A DNA stretch of 64,000 nucleotides from Roseinatronobacter sp. S2 (GTDB lineage Bacteria > Pseudomonadota > Alphaproteobacteria > Rhodobacterales > Rhodobacteraceae). The position numbers and the translations under genes are program-made. The number at the start of each line of letters is the position of its first letter. The stretch's first letter is position 1. Location of the stretch: assembly GCF_029581395.1 (NCBI RefSeq), contig NZ_CP121113.1:1360001-1424000 (forward strand), written 5' to 3'. A model generated the notes under the pieces. The model ran no database searches. It was not told the DNA's origin and saw only the letters and a list, made by a program, of their open reading frames with translations. Shown in pieces: positions 8,419 through 18,400 of the stretch.

Positions 8419-8949
8419 ATGGAATACAAGTTCTGCAAACCCGAAACCGGCCTGACGCTGCGCGACGGGCAAAGTATCGCAGGCTATGCCAGTGTGTTCG
8501 GGCTGCGCGACAAGGGCGGCGACACGGTCCTGCCCGGTGCTTATGCTGCATCGTTGCAACGACTGGCCGCGCGGGGCGATCATGTGCGCATGTTGTGGCA
8601 GCATGACCCCGCCCAGCCGATCGGCATCTGGGATCAGGTGTTTGAAGATGCCCATGGCCTGTTCGTCAAGGGCCGCCTGCTGCCCGATGTGGCGCGCGCG
8701 CGCGAAGCCTGCGCGCTGGTGCAGGCAGGCGCGCTGGACGGGTTGTCCATTGGCTACCGCACGGTGCGCGCGCAGGCGCTGGCCACCGGCGGGCGCAATC
8801 TGGTTGAACTGGATTTGTGGGAAGTCAGCCTTGTGACATTTCCCATGCAGGTGCAGGCGCGCCTCAGCGCGAAATCCGACCTGCTGGCGGGGCTGCACGC
8901 CGCCACCATCAGTCTGCGCGATGCGCGCGCCAGTGTTGCGCGCCTGTAG
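8419..8949 (+). CDS. GTA g4, prohead protease (HK97 family)
   Basis: A 176-residue serine protease of the HK97 prohead family (peptidase U35), which trims capsid subunits during head maturation. Visible motifs are LWQHDPAQPIG with the catalytic His at about residue 62 and ALDGLSIGYR with the catalytic Ser at about 110. The start at 8419 has AAAGGGGG four bases upstream; an alternative ATG at 8404 overlaps the g3.5 stop as ATGA and would add five residues. Both are plausible. Confidence 0.92.
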   Translation: MEYKFCKPETGLTLRDGQSIAGYASVFGLRDKGGDTVLPGAYAASLQRLAARGDHVRMLWQHDPAQPIGIWDQVFEDAHGLFVKGRLLPDVARAREACALVQAGALDGLSIGYRTVRAQALATGGRNLVELDLWEVSLVTFPMQVQARLSAKSDLLAGLHAATISLRDARASVARL

Positions 8950-9041
8950 GGGCTGCGCGCGCATGCTTCACCTGATCTTGGGGCGCATCCGTTACCTTGG
9001 CCCCTGATTGCACATTCATTTCATTTTCGCAGGAGAGCGAC

Positions 9042-10244
9042 ATGACAGACGACCCCGCGCCACTGGCTGCGGGCCGGACCGGCACACCCGCCCCGGACGC
9101 GCCCGAGCTGAAGACCGCCTTGCACGATTTCACCACCGAATTCGGCGCCTTTCAGGCCGAAATTATCCGTAAATTCCAACAACAGGAAGAGCGACTGACC
9201 ATGCTGGACCGCAAGACTGCCCTTTCCCCCGCCCGCCCCGTGCTTAGCTGCGCAGATGCAGGCGCAACCCTGCATCACAAGGCGTTCGACGCCTATCTGC
9301 GTTCGGGCGATGATGCGCCCATGCGCACGCTGGACATGGAAACCAAGGGCCTGAATACCCAGGTGGCCGCCGAGGGCGGTTATCTGATCGACCCTGAAAC
9401 CGCGCAGGCCATTCGCGGTGTGCTGCACGCAACCGCATCCATCCGCGCGATTGCCGCTGTCGTCACGGTCGAGGCCTCTTCGTTTGATGTGCTGGTGGAT
9501 CATACCGATGTGTCAACGGGCTGGGCCAGCGAAAGTGGTGCCGTGGCCGAATCCGACAGCCCCGCGATTGACCGCATTCCCATCCGCCTGCATGAATTGT
9601 CGGCCATGCCCAAGGCCAGCCAGCGCCTGCTGGATGACAGCGCCTTTGACATCGAAGGCTGGCTGGCCGCGCGCATTGCATCAAAATTCGCGCGTGCGGA
9701 AGCGGCGGCCTTCATCAGCGGGGACGGGGTGGACAAACCGCGCGGGTTCCTGACGCATTCCGACATTCCTGATGAAATCTGGGAATGGGGCAACCTGGGC
9801 TATATTGCGACCGGGGCGGCGGGCGATTTTGCCAGCACCAATGCCGCCGATGCGATTGTCGATCTGGTCTATGCGCTGGGCGCTACCTACCGCGCGAATG
9901 CAGCTTTTGTGATGAATTCCAAAACTGCGGGTGCTGTGCGCAAGATGAAAGATGCCGATGGCCGCTTCTTGTGGTCGGACGGGTTGGCGGCGGGCGAACC
10001 TGCGCGCCTGATGGGCTATCCCGTGCTGGTGGCCGAAGATATGCCGGACATTGCCAATGATGCCTGCGCCATCGCCTTTGGCGATTTCGAGGCGGGCTAT
10101 ACCATTGCCGAACGCCCGGACATGCGCGTGTTGCGCGACCCGTTCAGCGCGAAACCGCATGTGTTGTTCTATGCCACCAAACGCGTGGGCGGCGATGTGT
10201 CGGATTTCAAGGCCATCAAGCTGCTGAAATTCGCCCTTAGCTAA
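9042..10244 (+). CDS. GTA g5, major capsid protein (HK97 fold)
   Basis: A 400-residue phage major capsid protein. An N-terminal scaffold-like delta domain (about residues 15-105, with a coiled-coil segment around FQAEIIRKFQQQEERL) precedes the HK97 fold, which starts near TQVAAEGGYLIDPE and ends at SDFKAIKLLKFALS. The g4 protease is expected to remove the N-terminal part. The start at 9042 has AGGAGA five bases upstream. It is followed by a 213-base gap holding a large hairpin, which may help uncouple capsid dosage from the downstream genes. Confidence 0.95.
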   Translation: MTDDPAPLAAGRTGTPAPDAPELKTALHDFTTEFGAFQAEIIRKFQQQEERLTMLDRKTALSPARPVLSCADAGATLHHKAFDAYLRSGDDAPMRTLDMETKGLNTQVAAEGGYLIDPETAQAIRGVLHATASIRAIAAVVTVEASSFDVLVDHTDVSTGWASESGAVAESDSPAIDRIPIRLHELSAMPKASQRLLDDSAFDIEGWLAARIASKFARAEAAAFISGDGVDKPRGFLTHSDIPDEIWEWGNLGYIATGAAGDFASTNAADAIVDLVYALGATYRANAAFVMNSKTAGAVRKMKDADGRFLWSDGLAAGEPARLMGYPVLVAEDMPDIANDACAIAFGDFEAGYTIAERPDMRVLRDPFSAKPHVLFYATKRVGGDVSDFKAIKLLKFALS

Positions 10245-10329
10245 GGGCTGTTCGGGGCTGCGCGACCCGCTTTCGCGCAGTCCTGCCCCCAACCCGCCCT
10301 GTCGCACATACGCGGCACGGGGCCGGGCA

Positions 10330-10417
10330 GGGGGCGCGCGGCGGCGGGCCTTGCCTGTCCGGTGTTCCCATTCTGCGCCCCTGCATATGCAGGCAGGTCG
10401 CGCCGCCGCGTGCCCCC
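10330..10417 (+). terminator. Large hairpin after the capsid gene, terminator- or attenuator-like
   Basis: A 17-bp outer stem pairs 10330-10346 with 10401-10417 (one G.T pair), and pairing continues with interruptions to about 10357/10390. A smaller palindrome (CCTGCATATGCAGG, 10380-10393) overlaps the inner part. The stem is followed at once by GTTTT. It lies between capsid g5 and g6. It may act as a partial terminator or an mRNA-stabilising 3' structure that makes capsid transcript more abundant than tail transcripts. Confidence 0.55.
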
Positions 10418-10457
10418 GTTTTCCCCATTCTTTGACCCCTGCGCAAAGGCTGCTGTC

Positions 10458-11045
10458 ATGGACCTGCAAGCAACAAGCCCTATCCCCCCCTCTGCGCTGC
10501 CTGTGGCGGCGTTTCGGGATCATCTGCGCCTGTCTTCGGGATTTGCCGATGGCGCGACCGAAGATGCCCTGCTGGAACAGTATCTGCGCGCCGCGCTGGA
10601 CAGCGTTGAAGGGCGTGTGTCGCGCGCGCTGTTCCTGCGCGACTATACGCTGCGCCTGACCCGCTGGCGCGATGAATATGCGCAGGTTTTGCCCCGCGCC
10701 CCCGTTGCAGACGTGACCGCCCTGACGCTGCGCGACCGTATGGGCGCGCAAACCGTCGTGCCCGCTGACCGCTATATCCTGCAAGCGGACGGGGCACGCC
10801 CGCGCATTGTTGCCGCGGGCACTGCATTGCCCACTATTCCCACGCGCGGGACAGTGCAGATTGCGTTTTCGGCGGGGTTTGGCGCGGCATGGGATGATAT
10901 TCCCGCCGATCTGCGCCAGGCTGTGCTGTTGCTGGCCGCGCAATACTATGAACACCGCGACACGGGCGGCGCGCAGGATATGGATTTCGGCATCCGCGCC
11001 CTGCTGGAACGCTGGCGCGACATTCGCATGGGGGGCAGGGCATGA
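10458..11045 (+). CDS. GTA g6, head-tail connector (adaptor)
   Basis: A 195-residue protein of the phiE125 gp8/HK97 gp6-like connector family, which forms a ring under the portal. It is mostly helical, with the family segment IPADLRQAVLLLAAQYYEHRD near residues 150-170. The ATG at 10458 follows AAAGG; the open frame extends upstream into the hairpin region, but that part is Pro/Arg-rich and unlike the family. The stop overlaps the g7 start. Confidence 0.88.
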   Translation: MDLQATSPIPPSALPVAAFRDHLRLSSGFADGATEDALLEQYLRAALDSVEGRVSRALFLRDYTLRLTRWRDEYAQVLPRAPVADVTALTLRDRMGAQTVVPADRYILQADGARPRIVAAGTALPTIPTRGTVQIAFSAGFGAAWDDIPADLRQAVLLLAAQYYEHRDTGGAQDMDFGIRALLERWRDIRMGGRA

Positions 11046-11386
11046 GTGCGCGCGCCCCCCAACTGACCCGCGCGCTGGTGCTGGAGTCGCCTGTGACCGT
11101 GCCCGATGGCGCGGGCGGGTTTTCCACCACATGGCAGGCCCTTGGCACGCTTTGGGCTGAAATCCGTGCAGGCAGCGGGCGCGAACGTCTGGCAGCGCTT
11201 GGCCCTTTGGGTGAAGTGCGGCTGCGCATCACCTTGCGCGCGGCCCCCCAAGGGTCCGGCCGCCGCCCCCGCCCTGACCAGCGCCTGCGCGACGGTGCGC
11301 GCATTTTCCGCATTCTGGCGGTGGCGGAGGCGGACGCGCAAGGCCGCTACCTGATCTGCACCGCCATTGAGGAGGCCCCCGCATGA
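11042..11386 (+). CDS. GTA g7, head closure (stopper) protein
   Basis: A 114-residue protein of the phage head-tail adaptor family (SPP1 gp16-like), which closes the filled head. The family pattern is visible: LESPVTVPDGAGGFSTTW, then AEIRAGSGRERL, and RIFRILAVAEADAQGRYL near the C-terminus. It overlaps g6 and g8 by four bases each, indicating coupled translation in the connector part of the operon. Confidence 0.88.
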   Translation: MSARAPQLTRALVLESPVTVPDGAGGFSTTWQALGTLWAEIRAGSGRERLAALGPLGEVRLRITLRAAPQGSGRRPRPDQRLRDGARIFRILAVAEADAQGRYLICTAIEEAPA

Positions 11387-11799
11387 GCTACGCCATGGCA
11401 CCCGCGCTGCAAGCCGCGATTTTCCAGCATCTGGCCAATGATGCCACGTTGCAGGCGGCCTTGCAGGGCGCGATCTATGACGCCATCCCGCCTGCCACGC
11501 CCCCCGCAACCTATGCGCTGATCGGCACCGAAGACGCGGTTGACCGGTCCGACAAGACGGGCGCGGGGGCAGAACACCGCCTGACGATTGCCGTGGTCAC
11601 CAATGCCACAGGGTTTCTGGCCGCCAAGGACATTGCCGCGCGCATTTGCGATGTGCTGGACACGCCCCCCCTGCCTGCGCTGGCGCGCGGGCGTCTGGTG
11701 GGGCTGTGGTTTGACCGCGCGCAGGCCCGCAAGCTGGAAGGCAACCAGACCCGCCGCATCGACCTGCGCTTTCGTGCGCGGGTCGAAGACAACACCTGA
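11383..11799 (+). CDS. GTA g8, tail terminator protein (DUF3168)
   Basis: A 138-residue DUF3168 protein, the tail terminator that caps the tail tube and joins it to the head. The typical N-terminus (ALQAAIFQHLANDATLQAAL) and the core segment EHRLTIAVVTNATGFLAAKD are both present, with a final strand RIDLRFRARVED. It overlaps g7 by ATGA and is followed 25 bases later by the tail tube gene, which has its own strong ribosome site. Confidence 0.88.
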   Translation: MSYAMAPALQAAIFQHLANDATLQAALQGAIYDAIPPATPPATYALIGTEDAVDRSDKTGAGAEHRLTIAVVTNATGFLAAKDIAARICDVLDTPPLPALARGRLVGLWFDRAQARKLEGNQTRRIDLRFRARVEDNT

Positions 11800-11824
11800 T
11801 TTTCCATTCCCCGGAGGTATCGCC

Positions 11825-12238
11825 ATGGGCGCACAAAACGGCAAGGACCTGCTGATCAAGGTCGACATGACTGGTGATGGCCAGTTTGAAACAATGGCAG
11901 GGCTGCGCGCCACGCGCGTGTCCTTCAACGCCGAAACGATTGATGTCACATCGCTGTCCTCAACAGGGGGCTGGCGCGAATTGTTGGGGGGCGCTGGCGC
12001 GAAATCGGCCAGCATATCGGGCGCGGGCGTGTTTCGCGATGCGGGCACGGATGAGCGCGCGCGCGCCATTTTCTTCAATGGCGAGACGCCGGATTTTCAG
12101 GTCATCATCCCTGATTTCGGGGTCATTGAAGGGCCGTTCATGATTACCGGCCTTGATTACGCAGGCAGCCATAATGGCGAGGCCACATTTGAAGTGTCGC
12201 TGGCGTCGGCCGGCCGGCTAGATTTCGTGGCGGCGTGA
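11825..12238 (+). CDS. GTA g9, major tail (tube) protein
   Basis: A 137-residue tail tube protein of the TP901-1 type. It opens with AQNGKDLLIKVD and contains the diagnostic VSFNAETIDVTSLSSTGGW (about residues 32-50) and GAGVFRDAGTDERAR (about 66-80). Its perfect GGAGG ribosome site (11813-11817) is the strongest among the tail genes, consistent with the need for many copies. Confidence 0.93.
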   Translation: MGAQNGKDLLIKVDMTGDGQFETMAGLRATRVSFNAETIDVTSLSSTGGWRELLGGAGAKSASISGAGVFRDAGTDERARAIFFNGETPDFQVIIPDFGVIEGPFMITGLDYAGSHNGEATFEVSLASAGRLDFVAA

Positions 12239-12240
12239 GC

Positions 12241-12555
12241 ATGGCCAACCCTTTCGCGGGCGAGGTGACGCTGACCATTGACGGGCAACCTCATGTGCTG
12301 CGCCTGACGCTTGGCGCGCTGGCGGAGTTGGAAACCGCCATGGGCACCGACACCATTCTGGCACTGGTCGAACGGTTTGAAGGCGGGCAGTTTTCCAGCC
12401 GCGATGTGCTGGCGCTGGTGGTGGCGGGCCTGCGCGGGGGCGGCTGGCAGGGCAGCGCGGCGGATCTGATGTGCGCGGAAATCGACGGCGGCTTGCAGGG
12501 CGCTGCACGCGTGGCGGCCAGCCTGCTGGCGCATGCCTTCACCCCACCGCCATGA
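12241..12555 (+). CDS. GTA g10, GTA-gp10 family tail assembly protein
   Basis: A 104-residue protein matching RcGTA gp10 in position and sequence style (MANPFAGEVTLTIDGQPHVL, then LTLGALAELETAMG). It probably acts as a tail assembly chaperone with g10.1. The ATG at 12241 lies three bases after the g9 stop; a GTG at 12235 overlapping that stop is an alternative. The stop overlaps the g10.1 start. Confidence 0.82.
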   Translation: MANPFAGEVTLTIDGQPHVLRLTLGALAELETAMGTDTILALVERFEGGQFSSRDVLALVVAGLRGGGWQGSAADLMCAEIDGGLQGAARVAASLLAHAFTPPP

Positions 12556-12761
12556 CCACCCCGCCCCCCTTTGACTGGCCCGCGCTGATGCGCCTTGGCC
12601 TGCACCGGTTGCGCCTGCACCCGCGCGATTTCTGGGCGCTGACGCCGGTGGAATTGATGATCATGCTGGGGCTGGACAGCGCCCCCGCCCCCCTGACCCG
12701 CGCACGGCTGGAAGATCTGGCCGCGCGTTACCCCGACCAAGTGAAAGGGCCGCAATCATGA
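12552..12761 (+). CDS. GTA g10.1, small tail assembly chaperone (DUF2376-like)
   Basis: A 69-residue protein lying between g10 and the tape measure gene, with ATGA overlaps on both sides. It has the family features FDWPALMRLGLHRLRLHP and FWALTPVELMIMLG. In tailed phages the two reading frames before the tape measure are often fused by a ribosomal frameshift; here they are separate coupled genes. The size is normal for GTA clusters. Confidence 0.82.
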   Translation: MTTPPPFDWPALMRLGLHRLRLHPRDFWALTPVELMIMLGLDSAPAPLTRARLEDLAARYPDQVKGPQS

Positions 12762-13417
12762 GCCGCATTTCCGATTTTGAAACCCAGATTGACGCGCTTG
12801 AATCGCGCCTTGGCCAGTCTGCCGGGCTGGTTGCGGATTTTGACGCCGAACTTGCCCAACTGGGCCGCAGCCTGACATTTACAGGGCGCGAAGTGGACAG
12901 CCTGTCGCGCAATTTCGGGTCGGGTCTGCGCCGTGCCTTTGATGGTGTGGTGTTTGACGGGATGCGGTTGCAGGACGCGCTGCGCGGTGTGGCGCAAAGC
13001 ATGTCGCAATCGGTCTACAACACTGCCATGCGCCCTGTGCAAAACGCGTTCGGGTCCGCGTTGGCCCAAGGGGTGGCGGGGATGATGGGGTCGGTCATGC
13101 CATTTGCGGCAGGGGGCGCGTTCAGTGCGGGGCGCGTGATGCCGTTTGCCAAGGGCGGTGTGGTCAGCCAGGCCACGGCCTTTCCCATGCGCGGGGGGGG
13201 CACAGGGCTGATGGGCGAGGCCGGACCAGAAGCCATCATGCCGCTGTCGCGTGGCCCCGACGGGCGTTTGGGCGTGCGTGCGGCAGGCGGCGGGGGGGGC
13301 AGCATGACTGTCACCATCAATGTCACCACCCCCGATGTTGCGGGGTTTGAACGCAGCCAGACCCAGATCGCCGCGCAAATGCAGCGCCTGCTGGCGCAAG
13401 GGCAGCGCAACCGCTGA
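12758..13417 (+). CDS. GTA g11, short tail tape measure protein
   Basis: A 219-residue tape measure protein. An N-terminal coiled-coil region (residues 5-45) precedes hydrophobic, Gly/Ala/Phe/Met-rich segments (about 95-165) and the typical GLMGEAGPEAIMPLSRGPDG motif near 150-170. Siphophage tape measures usually exceed 600 residues; the short length fits the short GTA tail. It carries no lytic domain. It overlaps g10.1 by four bases. Confidence 0.9.
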   Translation: MSRISDFETQIDALESRLGQSAGLVADFDAELAQLGRSLTFTGREVDSLSRNFGSGLRRAFDGVVFDGMRLQDALRGVAQSMSQSVYNTAMRPVQNAFGSALAQGVAGMMGSVMPFAAGGAFSAGRVMPFAKGGVVSQATAFPMRGGGTGLMGEAGPEAIMPLSRGPDGRLGVRAAGGGGGSMTVTINVTTPDVAGFERSQTQIAAQMQRLLAQGQRNR

Positions 13418-13441
13418 CACCACAAGGAAGGACGCCGCATC

Positions 13442-14074
13442 ATGGCATTTCACGACATCAGATTTCCGCCCGCGCTAAGTTTCGGCGCCTTGGGCGGGCC
13501 GGAGCGGCGCACCGAAATCGTGCGCCTTGCCAACGGGTTTGAAGAACGCAACAGCCCGTGGTCCGCATCGCGCAGGCGCTATGACGCGGGCACGGGGCTG
13601 CGTGCGCTGGATGATCTGGAAACGCTGATCGCGTTCTTTGAGGCGCGCCACGGCATGCTGCATGCCTTCCGCTGGAAGGATTGGGGCGATTTCCGGTCTG
13701 CGCCTGCATCGGTGGACGTTACCGCCTATGATCAGTTGCTGGGCCATGGGGACGGGCAGTCGCGCAGTTTTGCGCTGCGCAAGGCCTATGCGTCGGGCGC
13801 ACAGACCTATTGGCGCGCGATCGCCAAACCCGTGGCAGGCAGTGTTCTGGCAGCACTTGGGCAGGACGCGCTGCTGGCGGGCAATGATTACAGCGTGGAC
13901 GTGGCGCGCGGCGTGGTCACATTCATGCGCCCGCCGGAAAATGGCGTGGAAATCCGCGCCGGGTTCGAATTCGATGTGCCGGTGCGGTTTGACACCGATA
14001 TGCTGCAAATCTCCGTGGCTAGTTTCCGCGCGGGCGAAGTGCCCAAAGTGCCGGTGGTCGAGGTGCGCTTATGA
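13442..14074 (+). CDS. GTA g12, distal tail protein (DUF2460)
   Basis: A 210-residue DUF2460/TIGR02217 protein that links tube and baseplate hub. The family N-terminus FHDIRFPPALSFGALGGPER and the segment LETLIAFFEARHGMLHAFRW are clear, as is the C-terminal PVRFDTDMLQIS. An AAGGA site precedes the start. It overlaps g13 by four bases. Confidence 0.92.
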   Translation: MAFHDIRFPPALSFGALGGPERRTEIVRLANGFEERNSPWSASRRRYDAGTGLRALDDLETLIAFFEARHGMLHAFRWKDWGDFRSAPASVDVTAYDQLLGHGDGQSRSFALRKAYASGAQTYWRAIAKPVAGSVLAALGQDALLAGNDYSVDVARGVVTFMRPPENGVEIRAGFEFDVPVRFDTDMLQISVASFRAGEVPKVPVVEVRL

Positions 14075-14949
14075 GTGGCCTGCAACCCCATCTGGACAGC
14101 GGGGCCACCACGATTGCGCGCGCATGGTCTGTCACCCGCGCCGATGGTGTGGTTCTGGGCTTTACCGACCATGATGCCGATCTGGCATTCGATGGCGTGA
14201 CATTCGCCGCAAATGCGGGTCTGAGCGCACGCGCGCTGGAACAGGTCACTGGGCTGGCGGTGGACAATTCCGAAGCGGTCGGCGCGCTGATGGATGCGGG
14301 CCTGAGCGAGTCGGACATCATGGCGGGGCGCTATGACGGGGCAGGGCTGGTCATCTGGCAGGTGAACTGGGCCGATGTCGCGCAACGCCAGATCCTGTTT
14401 CGCGGCAGTTTGGGCGAGATTACGCGCGCAGGCGGGGCGTTTCGCGCCGAATTGCGCGGGCTGTCCGAGGCGCTGAACACCCAAGGCGGGCGCGTCTATC
14501 ACGCGGCCTGTGCGGCGGTGCTGGGCGACGGGGCATGCCGGTTTGACCTGAACACGCCGGGGTATTTTGTGCAGGTGCCGCTGGTGGCGGTGCGCGGGGC
14601 AGAATTGCGTTTTGCGCCCGTGCCATCAATCAGCGCGGGCTGGTTCAACCATGGCCGCGCCCTTGTCCAAAGCGGGCAGGCGGCGGGGCTGGTGGGGCTG
14701 GTGCGGCACGACCAGACTGGCGCGGATGGTGCGCGTGTGATCACGCTGTGGGACAGCATTCGCGCGCCGCTTGTCGCGGGCGACATGGTGCGGCTGGACG
14801 CAGGCTGCGACAAGCAGGCCGGAACCTGCCGGTTGAAATTTGCCAATTTCCTGAATTTTCGGGGCTTTCCCCATATTCCGGGCGATGACTGGATGACGGC
14901 TTATCCCCGTCAGGGCCAGCCCAATCGCGGCGGCAGGATCAGGGGCTAG
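14071..14949 (+). CDS. GTA g13, baseplate hub protein (DUF2163)
   Basis: A 292-residue DUF2163/TIGR02218 protein forming the tail hub. Signatures: ARAWSVTRADGVVLGFTDHD near residues 11-30, and a cysteine cluster (VYHAACAAVLGDGACRFDLN, then DAGCDKQAGTCRLKFANFLN) which in the RcGTA hub binds an iron-sulfur cluster. The C-terminus FRGFPHIPGDDW is also typical. All the expected cysteines appear to be present. Confidence 0.92.
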   Translation: MSGLQPHLDSGATTIARAWSVTRADGVVLGFTDHDADLAFDGVTFAANAGLSARALEQVTGLAVDNSEAVGALMDAGLSESDIMAGRYDGAGLVIWQVNWADVAQRQILFRGSLGEITRAGGAFRAELRGLSEALNTQGGRVYHAACAAVLGDGACRFDLNTPGYFVQVPLVAVRGAELRFAPVPSISAGWFNHGRALVQSGQAAGLVGLVRHDQTGADGARVITLWDSIRAPLVAGDMVRLDAGCDKQAGTCRLKFANFLNFRGFPHIPGDDWMTAYPRQGQPNRGGRIRG

Positions 14950-14954
14950 GGCGC

Positions 14955-15401
14955 ATGGACCCCGCACCCCATCTGAACACGCGCGCGCTGGATCTGGCGC
15001 GCGGCTGGATTGGCACGCCCTACCGGCACCGCGCGGCACTGTGCGGGGCAGGGGCGGATTGTCTGGGCCTTGTGCGCGGGGTGTGGTGCGCGCTTTACGG
15101 GCGCGCCGCGCCGCATGTGCCCCCTTACGCCCCCGACTGGTCCGAAGCGGCAGGGACGGAGCCGCTTTGGGCCGCGCTGCGCACCCATTTGTCGGATGCG
15201 CCGCAGCCCGCAGACGGGCAGGTGCTGCTGTTTCGCCTTGGCCCCAATGCCATGGCCAAACATCTGGGCCTGCAATCGCGCGGGGGGGCTGCGTTTGTGC
15301 ATGCCTGCCCGCGCGCAGGCGTGTGTGAGGCGCCGCTTTCTGCCCCATGGGCGCGGCGTATCGTGGCGCGGTTTGATTTTCCCGCCCTGCCAAAGGGCTG
15401 A
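14955..15401 (+). CDS. GTA g14, NlpC/P60 cell-wall peptidase
   Basis: A 148-residue NlpC/P60 cysteine peptidase (TIGR02219 group) that helps the tail tip open recipient peptidoglycan. The catalytic Cys is in GADCLGLV (Cys36) and the His in AKHLGL (about 103), with a third polar residue likely near FVHA. No signal peptide is present, as expected for a particle component. It lies between hub and megatron genes, with six bases separating it from g13. Confidence 0.92.
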   Translation: MDPAPHLNTRALDLARGWIGTPYRHRAALCGAGADCLGLVRGVWCALYGRAAPHVPPYAPDWSEAAGTEPLWAALRTHLSDAPQPADGQVLLFRLGPNAMAKHLGLQSRGGAAFVHACPRAGVCEAPLSAPWARRIVARFDFPALPKG

Positions 15402-15418
15402 AAACGGAGTAGCATAGA

Positions 15419-18400
15419 ATGGCAACCATAGTGCTTGCAGCGGCCGGTGCGGCCATCGGATCAGGGTTTGGCGGGGCGGTTTTCGGCCTGTCGGGCATGG
15501 TCATCGGGCGCGCGGTGGGCGCCACGATGGGGCGCATGATCGATCAGCGCCTGATGGGGGGTGCGGGGGGCGGATCGCAATTAATCGAAGGGGGACGGAT
15601 TGAACGCCTGCGCCTGACCGGCGCATCTGACGGCACACCCGTGGCGCAGGTCTGGGGGCGGGTGCGGCTGGGCGGGCAGGTTATCTGGGCCAGCGATTTT
15701 GTGGAACGCAGGCGCACCAGCGGGGGCGGCGGCGGTGGCAGCAAATCGCCGCCAGAACCTACTGTGCGCACCTACAGCTATTCGGTGTCGCTGGCGGTGG
15801 CGCTGTGCGAAGGCCCCATTCTGGGGGTTGGGCGCATCTGGGCGGACGGGCAGGAAATAACACCTGCTGACCTGAACCTGCGCATCTATATAGGGGGGGA
15901 GGACCAGTTGCCCGACCCGCTGATTGATGCCGTCCAAGGGGCGGGGCACGCGCCGGCCTATCGCGGGATTGCCTATGTCGTGATCGAGGATCTGGCCCTT
16001 GGTGCTTATGGCAACCGCGTGCCGCAATTCAGTTTCGAAGTGATCCGCGCCACACCGGCACCTGACCCCCAATCCGCCCCCCAGACACTGGCCGATCATT
16101 TGCGCGCTGTGGCCCTGATGCCCGGCAGCGGGGATTTCGCGCTGTCTACTACGCCCGTTTATACCCACAAAGGCCCCGCGCTGCTGAACCAGCCAAAGGA
16201 AGTACCCGAAAACCTGAATTCCCCCACAGGCCGCGTTGATCTGCTGGCCTCGCTGGACGGGTTGGCGCGCGAATTGCCCAATTGCGGATCAAGCCTGCTG
16301 ATTGTGTCATGGTTTGGCGATGATCTGCGCGCGGGCAGTTGCCGTGTGGAACCCAAGGTCGAATATTCCAACCGCGTGGCCCCAGCCGCGCCATGGGTTG
16401 TGGCAGGGCGCACAGCCGCGCAAACCCCGCAAGTGCCCCGCGTGGACGGGCGGCCGGTCTATGGCGGAACCCCGTCCGATGCATCCGTGCGTCAGGCGAT
16501 TGCGGCGCTGAAGGCGCGCGGGCAAAAGGTGGTCTATTACCCGTTTATCCTGATGGATATTCTGCCCGGCAACACCTTGCCGGACCCGTGGTCGGACGCA
16601 TCCACCCAGCCGCATTTGCCGTGGCGCGGGCGCATTACAACGTCCAAGGCCCCGGGCGAGAGCGGCAGCCCTGACGGCACGGCAGATGCGGCGGCAGAAG
16701 TGGCCGCGTTTTTCGGCACGGCGCAGGCCAGCGATTTCACCATATCAGACGGCAGTGTCAGCTATTCCGGCCCGCTTGAGTGGCGCTACCGGCGTTTTAT
16801 CCTGCATCAGGCGGCGCTGTGCGCGGCGGCAGGGGGGGTGGATGCGTTTTGCATCGGGTCCGAAATGCGCGCGCTGACGCAAATTCGGGGCGCGGATAAC
16901 AGCTTTCCCGCTGTCGCCGCGCTGATCGCCCTTGCGGCGGATGTCCGCGCCATCCTCGGGCCGGATGTCAAGCTGACCTATGCCGCCGACTGGTCGGAAT
17001 ATTTCGGCTATATCACTGCGGGCGGCGATCGGTTTTTCCATCTGGACCCGCTTTGGGCGGATGACAACATAGATTTCATCGGTATCGACAATTACATGCC
17101 CCTGTCGGACTGGCGGGACGGCACCGACCATCTGGATGCGCATTGGGGGGATGTGCATAATCTGGACTATCTGAAGGCCAATGTTGCGGGTGGCGAAGGG
17201 TATGACTGGTATTATGCCAGCGACACCGACCGCGCCGCACAAAACCGCACCCCGATTGTGGATGCGTCGGACTGGGGGGAGGATTGGATCTGGCGCACCA
17301 AGGATCTGGCAGGGTGGTGGGGCAATGACCATCATGACCGCGTGAATGGTGTGCGCAGCGCGCAACCCACCGCATGGGTGCCACGGTCCAAGCCGTTCTG
17401 GTTTACCGAATATGGCTGCGCGGCCATTGACCGGGGCACCAACCAGCCGAATGTGTTTGTCGACCCGAAATCCAGCGAAAGCGCCTTGCCCTATTTTTCG
17501 CGCGGGTGGCGCGATGATGCGATCCAGATGCAATATTTTCGCGCGATGGGCGACTACTGGGCCGATCCCGCGCATAACCCTGTATCGGAGCTGTATAACG
17601 GGCCAATGGTCGATATGTCGCGCGCGCATGCATGGGCATGGGATGCGCGGCCTTATCCGTGGTTTCCGGGCAACCGCACGCTGTGGTCGGACGGGGCGAA
17701 CTGGGCGCTGGGCCATTGGTTGACGGGCCGCGCAACAGGCCAGCCGCTGGATGCGGTGATTGCCGCCATTTGCGCGGCAGCAGGCATGCCGCATGTGGAT
17801 GTCACGCGGGTGCATGGCGTGGTGCGCGGGTTTGCAGCCCCCTCCACCGACAGCGCGCGTGCGATGGTGCAATCGCTGATGCTGGCCTATGGCGTGGATG
17901 TGGCAGAACGCGACGGCAAGCTGGTTTTTGCCATGCGCCATGCACGCCCGCAGGCGCGGCTGACGCGCGATGATCTGGTGCAGGGGCAGGGGGGCGATCT
18001 GACGCTGGTGCGCGCCCCGCAGGCCGATCTGACCGGGCGCATCCGGTTGGGCTATGTCGAGGAAGGCGCGGATTTCGACCTGCGGCTGGCCGAGGCGGCC
18101 TTCCCTGATGACAGTGCGTTGCGCGCGGCGGGGTCCGACCTGCCGCTTGTCATGACCGCGGGCGAGGCGCAGTTGATCGTGCAGCGCTGGCTGGCGGAAT
18201 CGCGCGTGGCGCGCGATACGGCACGGTTTGCGTTGCCCCCCTCCAGCGCGCTTGGCGCGGGGGATGTGGTCGCGCTGGACACAGATGACGGGACGGATGC
18301 GGTGTCGGGGTTGTGGCGGATCGACCGCGCCATAGTGTCCGATGCGCGCGAAGTTGAAGCCACCCGCGTGGAGCCGGGCCTTTATGGCTGGGGCGATACG

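Noticed and set aside
12552..12761. A programmed frameshift fusing g10 and g10.1 as in many siphophages
   Set aside because: The genes are joined by a standard ATGA stop-start overlap and I saw no slippery heptamer at the junction.
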